From: RUG563 sp024681215
GTDB taxonomy: Bacteria; Bacillota; Clostridia; Christensenellales; Aristaeellaceae
Direction of reading: 5' to 3'
Assembly (NCBI GenBank): GCA_024681215.1
Contig: JAILBG010000029.1
Coordinates: 1-11,891, forward strand
Length of the DNA stretch: 11,891 nucleotides
This document shows, in pieces, positions 1-4,856 of this stretch (within the stretch, counting starts at the first letter, position 1; the number at the start of each line of letters is the position of its first letter). Made by a program: the position numbers and the translations under genes. The notes under the pieces are model-generated. The model saw nothing but the letters and a program-made list of their open reading frames with translations. It did no database searches and had not been told where the DNA came from.

Positions 1-30
1 GTGAAAAAACCAAATGATAACTACTCTGAA

Positions 31-65
31 GCCTGTAAATGATTACAGGTCTGTTTTTGTTTTTT
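31..65 (+). terminator. Intrinsic terminator of an upstream unit
   Basis: A 7-bp stem (CCTGTAA at 32-38 with TTACAGG at 43-49, ATGA loop), with a possible G-T closing pair at 31/50, is followed by a U-rich run at 54-65 (TTTTTGTTTTTT). It would end a + strand gene lying left of the window. It also insulates the downstream promoter from readthrough. Confidence 0.6.
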
Positions 66-116
66 CCTCAGTCAATAAGCATGCATTTAGCGAAAGATAA
101 AATTTTCTTCTGCCTC

Positions 117-145
117 TTGAAAGAACATATGTTCTCGTGTATCAT
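117..145 (+). promoter_or_regulatory. Sigma-A promoter of the recombination module
   Basis: TTGAAA (117-122) and TATCAT (140-145) are separated by exactly 17 bp. Each hexamer is one mismatch from the sigma-A consensus. The predicted start point is near 152, ahead of the leader ORF at 190 and the TnpW-like gene at 382. The spacer is occupied by the LexA-type palindrome listed separately. The upstream terminator at 31-65 makes this the likely first promoter of the module. Confidence 0.55.
122..135. promoter_or_regulatory. Candidate LexA (DinR) operator, SOS box
   Basis: The sequence is a perfect 14-bp palindrome, AGAACATATGTTCT. Its core GAACATATGTTC matches the Gram-positive LexA/DinR box GAAC-N4-GTTC, including the ATAT centre often seen in Bacillus boxes. 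It starts at the last base of the -35 hexamer and fills the spacer before the -10, where bound repressor would exclude RNA polymerase. The match and position are seen directly. Binding by LexA, or by an element-encoded regulator with the same specificity, is inference. Confidence 0.55.
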
Positions 146-189
146 ATGAGTTAGAGAAAAACCCGGTCAGGGAAAGGAGGCTTTTCAGT

Positions 190-219
190 ATGTCTGTTGG
201 AACGCGAAAAACAATTTAG
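190..219 (+). CDS. Possible nine-residue leader peptide (MSVGTRKTI)
   Basis: ATG at 190 follows a very strong ribosome binding site (AAAGGAGG, 173-180) with a 9-nt gap, and the frame closes with TAG at 217-219. The site lies in the 5' leader about 40 nt after the predicted transcript start. The quality of the Shine-Dalgarno is the only coding evidence, and the peptide matches nothing I recognise. The stop codon falls in the loop of a hairpin (204-228), as expected for a leader coupling translation to RNA folding. It could instead be the remnant start of a deleted gene. Confidence 0.3.
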   Translation: MSVGTRKTI

Positions 220-228
220 GTTTTTTGC
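204..228 (+). promoter_or_regulatory. Leader hairpin overlapping the leader-peptide stop
   Basis: GCGAAAAAC (204-212) pairs with GTTTTTTGC (220-228), nine pairs including one G-U, around a 7-nt loop that contains the TAG of the nine-codon ORF. No U-tract follows, so it is not a simple terminator. A ribosome on the leader ORF would melt it. A regulatory role is inference. Confidence 0.3.
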
Positions 229-381
229 AAAACATGAAAGGATGACTTTAGCATTTGTCTTGTGAGAACGAAAAACAGACAGAGGGAAAACAAAAAATCG
301 TTAAACGAGTATTTGTAATTTTTTCTGATTGCCTTAATACCAAGATAAGATCTGCGCCTGAAAAGAAAAAGAGGAGAAACC
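220..381 (+). other. AT-rich untranslated leader before the TnpW-like gene
   Basis: I see no credible gene here. It is A- and T-rich. It contains AACAGACA (274-281), the inverted copy of TGTCTGTT (191-198), which could close a long-range stem around the leader hairpin. It also holds an 11-nt interrupted palindrome at 298-308 (TCGTTAAACGA). Weak promoter-like hexamers near 313-351 are not convincing. It ends with the GAGGAG ribosome binding site (371-376) of the next gene. Confidence 0.4.
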
Positions 382-648
382 ATGCATAGCAAAAATCAAT
401 TCAGTTCTCATAGCAGGGTATCAATCGATGAGAAAGGCTGTATTACGGTCCGGAACCTTTCGGCTTATTGGATTCCCAAAATCACCCTGAAACGCAAAAT
501 CCACGGAACGACCTACATCGTTTCCGGCAGTTACGAGGGAACGGAGTGCTTCACCCGGAAGTTGGAGCGGATTATGGAGAGAAAAGAAATATGTTGTGAT
601 CCCGGAGAAAACGCGGAGGAAAACCATGACAGAGCAGCTGAGATATGA
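382..648 (+). CDS. TnpW-like transposon-encoded small protein
   Basis: An 88-residue soluble protein with no signal peptide or membrane segment. Residues 36-68 (KRKIHGTTYIVSG through the KLERIM helix) resemble the short TnpW family found directly upstream of serine recombinases in Clostridia elements: an R/K-K-I-G-x-T-x-Y-V strand followed by an amphipathic helix. The family is usually 50-70 aa and has no established biochemical function; a small accessory or regulatory role in recombination is inferred from location only. The N-terminal 30 residues and the polar tail are extra compared with the family as I know it. ATG at 382 is well supported by GAGGAG at 371-376. The 3' end contains the recombinase promoter and one possible recombinase start, so the two genes are physically interleaved. 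Confidence 0.65.
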   Translation: MHSKNQFSSHSRVSIDEKGCITVRNLSAYWIPKITLKRKIHGTTYIVSGSYEGTECFTRKLERIMERKEICCDPGENAEENHDRAAEI

Positions 649-654
649 TATAAT
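626..654 (+). promoter_or_regulatory. Internal promoter for the serine recombinase
   Basis: ATGACA (626-631, one mismatch from TTGACA) and a perfect TATAAT (649-654) are spaced by 17 bp. A TG at 646-647 makes an extended -10. The predicted start near 661 gives a 5' leader of about 50 nt before the ATG at 710. The element lies inside the last codons of the TnpW-like gene, and the TG of the extended -10 belongs to that gene's stop codon. It would allow recombinase expression independent of the upstream LexA-box promoter. Confidence 0.5.
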
Positions 655-709
655 CAAATCGACCAATCCTGTACCGACAGATGCCCCGACAAAAAAGGAG
701 GAAGAACAT

Positions 710-2341
710 ATGTCAGGGGCAAAAATCACGGCATTGTATTGCAGGCTTTCCCAGGAAGATGAGCGGATGGGTGAGAGTACTTCCATCGAAAACCAGAAGG
801 ATGTTCTTCTCAGCTTCGCTAAGGAAAAGCGTTTTCCCAATCCCACTTTTTTCGTAGACGACGGCTACAGCGGAACCAATTTCGAGCGGCCAGGGTTTAA
901 ACAAATGCTGGCGGAGATCGAAGCAGACAGAGTGGGCGTGGTGATCACGAAAGACCTTTCCCGCCTGGGACGCAATTCCGCAATGGTGGGGCTTTACACC
1001 AACTTTACGTTCCCACAGCATGGCGTCAGGTACATCGCCATCACGGACAATTTCGACACCATCGACCAGGCCAGCGTGAACAATGATTTCGCCGGGATTA
1101 AAAACTGGTTCAACGAGTTTTATGCCCGCGACATCAGCCGGAAAGTCCGCGCAATCAACCGCTCCAAAGGCGAGCGCGGCATTTCCATCGCATCCAATCT
1201 GCCATACGGTTATGTGAAGGATCCCCATGATCCGAATCGTTGGCTGATTGATCCGGAGGCGGCGGCAATCGTCAAGCGTATCTTCGATATGTGTCTGGAA
1301 GGCCGAGGCCCGCACCAGATCGCCAATCAGCTCACAGCGGAAAACATCCTGTGTCCGGCAGCCTACAAGAACCAGCGAGGCATCCACGCTTTCAGCGTGA
1401 TCCCGGAGAATCCCTGCCATTGGAACTGCGCCGTGGTAGCGCAGATCCTGGAGATGCGGGATTATACAGGATGTTTGGTAAACTTCAAGAGTTACTCCAA
1501 TTCCCTGTGGGATCAGAAGCGGCGTCTGAACGCGGAGGACAAACAGGCGGTCTTCCCCAACCATCACGAAGCGATCATCGAAGAAGATGTATTTCAGCGC
1601 GTGCAGGAAATCCGCAAGCATCGCCATCGCAGGACCCGCTCAGGCAAAAGCAGCATCTTTTCCGGGTTGGTGTTCTGTGCCGATTGCAGGGAGAAGATGT
1701 ACTATTCCAGTCGGATCATGACAAGCCCCAACCAGGAACGGTTTACGTGCAAGACGCATCAATTAGATGGTACAAAATGCTCTTCTCACTACATCCGGGA
1801 GATCGTGCTGGAAGAAATGGTGCTGGCACATCTGAAAATGGTGATGGGCCATATCCTGCGATATGAAAACCATTTTCGCCGGGTGATGGAAGAAAGAAAG
1901 CTACTGCAATGTCGGGAAGCAATCAGCATCCGGGAAAAGCATCTTTCTCGCAACGAAAAACGCATTGGAGAACTCAAGAGCCTGTTCATCAAGATCTATG
2001 AGGACAATGCAGCCGGCAGACTGAATGATAGCCGATACGAACTGCTCAGTCAGAGTTACGAAGCGGAGCAGAAACAGCTTGAGGAAGAAGCGGCTCGCCT
2101 GCAGAAAGAGATCGAAGTACAGGAAAAGCAGAATGAAGGAATCGAGCAGTTCATTCAATCGGTCAAGACCCATGTCGGTATCGAAAAGCTGGATGGTTCT
2201 GTGCTGCATGAATTGGTGAAAGCCATCTACATCGGCGCACCGGACAAAAGTAGCGGGCATAGAGTCCAGCACATCTACATCGAGTACAACGGCATTGGAT
2301 TCATTCCATTGGAAGAACTGACGAAAACAAAAACGGCGTGA
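710..2341 (+). CDS. Large serine recombinase (site-specific integrase/excisionase)
   Basis: A large serine recombinase of 543 aa that should cut and rejoin attachment sites during integration and excision of the element. The resolvase catalytic domain is at about residues 6-150, with the nucleophile Ser14 in YCRLS, the DDGYSGTNFERPGF segment (50-63) and the arginine-rich active-site stretch KDLSRLGRN (81-89). The recombinase DNA-binding domain follows (about 160-290). A zinc ribbon has Cys323, Cys326, Cys347 and Cys357. After it come a charged coiled coil (about 390-490) and a DUF4368-like tail ending in HIYIEYNGIGF. All catalytic features are intact, so it is probably functional. ATG 710 has AAGGAGG at 696-702, and the family-type N-terminus starts there. 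An in-frame ATG at 626 with GGAGGA (615-620) would add 28 residues. The predicted internal promoter supports 710. Confidence 0.95.
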   Translation: MSGAKITALYCRLSQEDERMGESTSIENQKDVLLSFAKEKRFPNPTFFVDDGYSGTNFERPGFKQMLAEIEADRVGVVITKDLSRLGRNSAMVGLYTNFTFPQHGVRYIAITDNFDTIDQASVNNDFAGIKNWFNEFYARDISRKVRAINRSKGERGISIASNLPYGYVKDPHDPNRWLIDPEAAAIVKRIFDMCLEGRGPHQIANQLTAENILCPAAYKNQRGIHAFSVIPENPCHWNCAVVAQILEMRDYTGCLVNFKSYSNSLWDQKRRLNAEDKQAVFPNHHEAIIEEDVFQRVQEIRKHRHRRTRSGKSSIFSGLVFCADCREKMYYSSRIMTSPNQERFTCKTHQLDGTKCSSHYIREIVLEEMVLAHLKMVMGHILRYENHFRRVMEERKLLQCREAISIREKHLSRNEKRIGELKSLFIKIYEDNAAGRLNDSRYELLSQSYEAEQKQLEEEAARLQKEIEVQEKQNEGIEQFIQSVKTHVGIEKLDGSVLHELVKAIYIGAPDKSSGHRVQHIYIEYNGIGFIPLEELTKTKTA

Positions 2342-2353
2342 ACGATCACGCCG
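2324..2353 (-). terminator. Minus-strand intrinsic terminator at the recombinase stop
   Basis: CGGCGTGA (2334-2341) and TCACGCCG (2346-2353) form a perfect 8-bp stem with a 4-nt loop. Read on the minus strand, the hairpin is followed by TTTTTGTTTT (2333 down to 2324). It would stop transcription entering from the vanW side. There is no U-tract in the + direction. It overlaps the last recombinase codons. Confidence 0.45.
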
Positions 2354-2408
2354 CAAGCCTTGAAAACACGATGTTTTTAGGGGATCAAGAAATGATACTG
2401 TTTTACGG

Positions 2409-2513
2409 AGCTCAAGAGGAACCGCTCTTTGGAGGCCAAAAAGCGGTTCCCCCCACGCCCCCTCCCGAGAAAGCCGCATGGGATTGATCGGGGACGCAAG
2501 CGGTTTTTGAGCT
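2409..2513. repeat. Palindrome-rich block with two competing pairings
   Basis: GGAACCGCT (2418-2426) pairs perfectly with AGCGGTTCC (2442-2450), and TTTGG/CCAAA inside it extends the hairpin (14 pairs, AGG loop). The same AACCGCT can instead pair with a second AGCGGTT copy at 2499-2505. That register is closed by a perfect outer stem, AGCTCAA (2409-2415) with TTGAGCT (2507-2513). A C-rich tract follows the first hairpin (2449-2465). The GC-rich GGTTCCCCCC context resembles short dispersed intergenic palindromes of gut Clostridia. I recognise no named RNA family. It may be a dispersed repeat, a structured RNA or part of the element end. Confidence 0.4.
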
Positions 2514-2549
2514 GTTTCATAGTAGGGAACGGCATGGCCTGCATCGGGT

Positions 2550-2595
2550 AAAAAAACACGCACGCAGGATTATCCTCCTGCGTGCGTTGTTTTTT
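2550..2595. terminator. Strong bidirectional intrinsic terminator
   Basis: ACGCACGCAGGA (2558-2569) pairs perfectly with TCCTGCGTGCGT (2576-2587), a 12-bp stem with a 6-nt loop. In the minus direction seven Ts follow (2556-2550), right after the vanW stop codon at 2594-2596. In the + direction TTGTTTTTT follows (2587-2595), so it can also end the recombinase transcript. It separates the convergent units. Confidence 0.85.
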
Positions 2596-3615
2596 ATTCC
2601 GTCCGGTAAATGGCGATGGTCAGCGCTCCGTCCTGGGAATATCCGTCGATGCGGATAGGGAAATCATAATCGTTGCGGAAACGGAAATTCAGCGTGGAAT
2701 TGCCCACCGCGGCGTCCACGCCGATGGGCAGGTAAGACGCGCCGTTGTCCCCGTGGGCCCGGCGCTGCAATACCGTCAGCCCCGGCAGCTGCAGCACCAC
2801 GTTGTACAGCGTGGAGCTCACCTGGCAGGTGCCCCCGCCGTAGCCCTGCTGCAGCTCGCCCTCCACCAGGACCCCCGCGGGCATGTAGCCTTCCGACGCC
2901 CGGTAGGGGCCGATATCGGCGTTGAAATCCAGCCTGCCTCCCGGGGCAGGGGCACCTCCCCCAGCTTCCGGCAGGCCACGGCGATATTGGTCATGCGGTT
3001 CAGGTTGCTCTCGTCCGTGGTGATTTTGTAGAAGGAGGTATAGGCCGCGATGGGCCGGGCGGCGTCCGCGTCCTCCGGGCTCTCGTACACCGGCAGGATC
3101 TCGTCCAGCAGCCGGGCGTCCACGTAGCCGTACTCCCGATGGTAGATCAGCTTCCCATATCCGTCCACAAACCCGATCAGGCTCAGGCGCGCCCCCGCGT
3201 GCAGGGTGATGAACGTATCCCCGCCGCCGGGAGCGCTGGTTACCGGCGCGTCCTGGGCGGCCACGGTGGAAATAAAGTGATTGAAGTCCACGCCGTAGGG
3301 CGGGGTGGTAAAACTGTCCACTGTTTTTGGATAATCCAGGCACACGCGCTTCACATAGCCCGTCAGGTTATCCGATTTGTAGGTCACCAGGGCGAAGGTG
3401 GGGTACAGGGCGTGCACCGTCACATACCGGTCCTTGGCGATGGTGCCGATCTGATCGACGCCCGTCGTTCCTTCCCAGGAGGAAAACACCCGGGCGCTCA
3501 CGCACACGTGAGCCGTATACAGCCTCGGCAGGGAGGCCCATTCCGGCTCCGTCCCCCAAGCGGACGCCGGCAGCGCCAGCCCCAGCGCAAGGAGAAGGAT
3601 CAGCACGCGCTTCAT
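2594..3615 (-). pseudogene. VanW-domain exported protein, single-base frameshift (second of a tandem pair)
   Basis: Translation from ATG at 3615 gives a signal peptide (MKRVLILLLALGLALPASA), SH3-like beta segments, then a VanW approach region up to GEVPLP. After this the frame is lost and stops at 2818. A different frame carries the missing VanW domain (GYGGGTCQVSSTL, FRNDYDFPIRID) to a stop at 2594. Adding one base to the G run at 2943-2946 (+ strand) fuses both into about 340 aa, similar in length and order to the neighbouring paralog. This is either a recent disabling deletion or a sequencing/assembly error. Start support: AAGGAG at 3625-3630, and the upstream gene ends only 3 nt away, so the pair is co-transcribed. 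VanW has no assigned reaction; the name comes from vancomycin-resistance clusters and does not imply resistance here. Confidence 0.8.
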
Positions 3616-3618
3616 GGA

Positions 3619-4626
3619 TCAGATCTCCTTGTAAACGGCGATGAACAGCACCAGATCGTGGGTGGAGGCGTCGATGCGGATGGGGAAATCGTAATCATTG
3701 CGGAAAATAAAGTTCTGGGTGGGGGTGCCGGAGGCGGCGTCCATGCCGTGGGGCAGGTAAGAGGCGGCGTTGTCCCCGTGGGGATTGCGGTGCAGAACCG
3801 TGATGCCGGGCAGCTGCATGAGGGTATCCCACAGCGTGGAGGACACCTGGCAGCTGCCGCCGCCGTAGCCCTGCTTGGTCTCCCCGTCCACCAGCACCGG
3901 CGCCAGCTTATATCCGTTGGCCGCGCTGAAGGGCGACACTTCGTTGTTGAAATTCATTACCTCCCCGGGCTGGAGCACGTGGCTGATGAAATTGCAGCAC
4001 ACGCCCAGGTTCACGATGCGGTCCGGGTTGTCGTTATAGAAAGAGGAAAATACGGAAATGGGCGTCTGGGCGTCGGCGGCGTCCTCGCTGCCGGCCACGG
4101 GATAAACTTCCTTCAGGTCCCGGGTGTCGATGTAGCCGTACACCCGCTTGTGGATCACCACGGCCCAGCCGTCCTCAAACCCCGCGATGGCGATGCGCGC
4201 GCCCTCCGTCAGGGTGGACAGCGTATCGCTGGCGGCGTCCTTTTCCTTCTTCACTTCCACCGTCCGGTCCACGACCGTATAGTAAGGCATGGGCCAGATG
4301 GGATAATCCGGGGTCACGCCGGGGTTGGCGTTGCCGATCACGTCGATGCGCTGCCGGAGGATATAGCCCACGTCGCCGTTATCCATTTTGATCTCCACCC
4401 AGCCGGGGGTGACCATGGTGATGTTGATTTTTCTCCCGGCCCCGTAATAGAAGGGATACTGCGGGCCTTCCTTGTCCATTTGCTTGTAGATATGCGTATC
4501 CGCGCTGGTCCAGCGCTGACGGCTCACCTCGCCGTAATAAATCACAGGCTTGCCGCCCGCGGCGGCCGTGGGCACCAACGCCAGGCACAGAATGAGCGCA
4601 AGCAGCATGACGCGCGCGATTTTCAC
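3619..4626 (-). CDS. Exported VanW-domain protein (first of a tandem pair)
   Basis: A 335-residue secreted or cell-envelope protein. GTG at 4626 follows GGAGGA (4634-4639) with a 7-nt gap and gives a classical signal peptide (MKIARVMLLALILCLALVPTAAA, in two parts: basic start, hydrophobic core). An ATG at 4641 would add the acidic MEDET and has a poorly spaced site, so it is less likely. After the signal come two SH3-like beta regions (near DVGYILRQRIDV and GARIAIAGFEDGW...VYGYIDTRDL) that could bind cell wall, then a VanW domain over roughly the last 125 residues with the hallmark GYGGGSCQVSSTL and FRNDYDFPIRID. It is intact, unlike its downstream paralog. Its function is unknown; envelope binding or remodelling is inference. 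Confidence 0.9.
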   Translation of the reverse strand: MKIARVMLLALILCLALVPTAAAGGKPVIYYGEVSRQRWTSADTHIYKQMDKEGPQYPFYYGAGRKINITMVTPGWVEIKMDNGDVGYILRQRIDVIGNANPGVTPDYPIWPMPYYTVVDRTVEVKKEKDAASDTLSTLTEGARIAIAGFEDGWAVVIHKRVYGYIDTRDLKEVYPVAGSEDAADAQTPISVFSSFYNDNPDRIVNLGVCCNFISHVLQPGEVMNFNNEVSPFSAANGYKLAPVLVDGETKQGYGGGSCQVSSTLWDTLMQLPGITVLHRNPHGDNAASYLPHGMDAASGTPTQNFIFRNDYDFPIRIDASTHDLVLFIAVYKEI

Positions 4627-4701
4627 GGTTTCATCCTCCATTTTCTTCCTCTGTCAGCGCCCCAGAAATCCGCCCATGAGCCCATTCTAAGGCTACATTG
4701 C

Positions 4702-4710
4702 ATTATAACA
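4702..4710 (-). promoter_or_regulatory. Extended -10 promoter of the vanW pair
   Basis: On the minus strand TGT-TATAAT gives a perfect -10 with an extended TGn motif. The region 16-18 bp upstream has no good -35, which extended -10 promoters tolerate. The predicted start is near 4695, about 70 nt before the GTG start. It is divergent from, and does not overlap, the dnaE promoter. Confidence 0.45.
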
Positions 4711-4788
4711 CTTTTTCCCCCGAAGCGCCATCCCCCGGAGGAAAATTTTACACGGAGAAAGCCCCCTGTTCCCGCTGTGTTCTCTTTC

Positions 4789-4817
4789 TTTACATCCCCG
4801 GGGGTTTTTGGTATACT
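4789..4817 (+). promoter_or_regulatory. Sigma-A promoter of dnaE and its operon
   Basis: TTTACA (4789-4794) and TATACT (4812-4817) are spaced by 17 bp. TG at 4809-4810 makes an extended -10. The predicted start near 4824 leaves a short leader of about 30 nt containing the ribosome binding site AAAGGAGGG before GTG 4857. This position also rules out the upstream in-frame ATG at 4698 as the start. Confidence 0.75.
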
Positions 4818-4856
4818 GATATCTGGAAAAATAGGCCGAAAAAGGAGGGAGACGCC

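Larger units (their letters stand above)
1..2341 (+). mobile_element. End of an integrated mobile element with a large serine recombinase (partial; left side outside the window)
   Basis: A TnpW-like small gene followed by a large serine recombinase is the usual terminal module of Tn4451-like and related Clostridia integrative elements, where the recombinase lies next to one attachment site. Positions 1-380 are visibly AT-rich and the recombinase is near 50% GC, whereas everything from about 2,600 on is strongly GC-rich with GC-ending codons. This supports recent acquisition. The outer end is not defined: it should fall between the recombinase stop and the chromosomal vanW terminator near 2,590. 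No attachment-site core can be called without the empty site or the other end. No conjugation or cargo genes are visible here. Confidence 0.55.

Noticed and set aside
1..42. C-terminal end of an upstream gene
   Set aside because: All three frames reach a stop within 42 nt (TGA at 2-4, 15-17 and 40-42), and none of the short tails can be recognised, so the upstream gene end cannot be chosen.
298..308. TCGTTAAACGA palindrome as an operator
   Set aside because: The 11-nt symmetry is short, lies in AT-rich sequence and is not placed over a convincing promoter.
2935..2955. Programmed -1 frameshifting in the second vanW gene
   Set aside because: The C run is not aligned as a standard slippery heptamer in the incoming frame, and the intact paralog needs no shift. 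A deletion or read error is simpler.
4698..4856. N-terminal extension of dnaE from ATG 4698
   Set aside because: The extension spans the predicted dnaE promoter and has no family similarity. GTG 4857 has an ideal ribosome binding site and the normal DnaE N-terminus.
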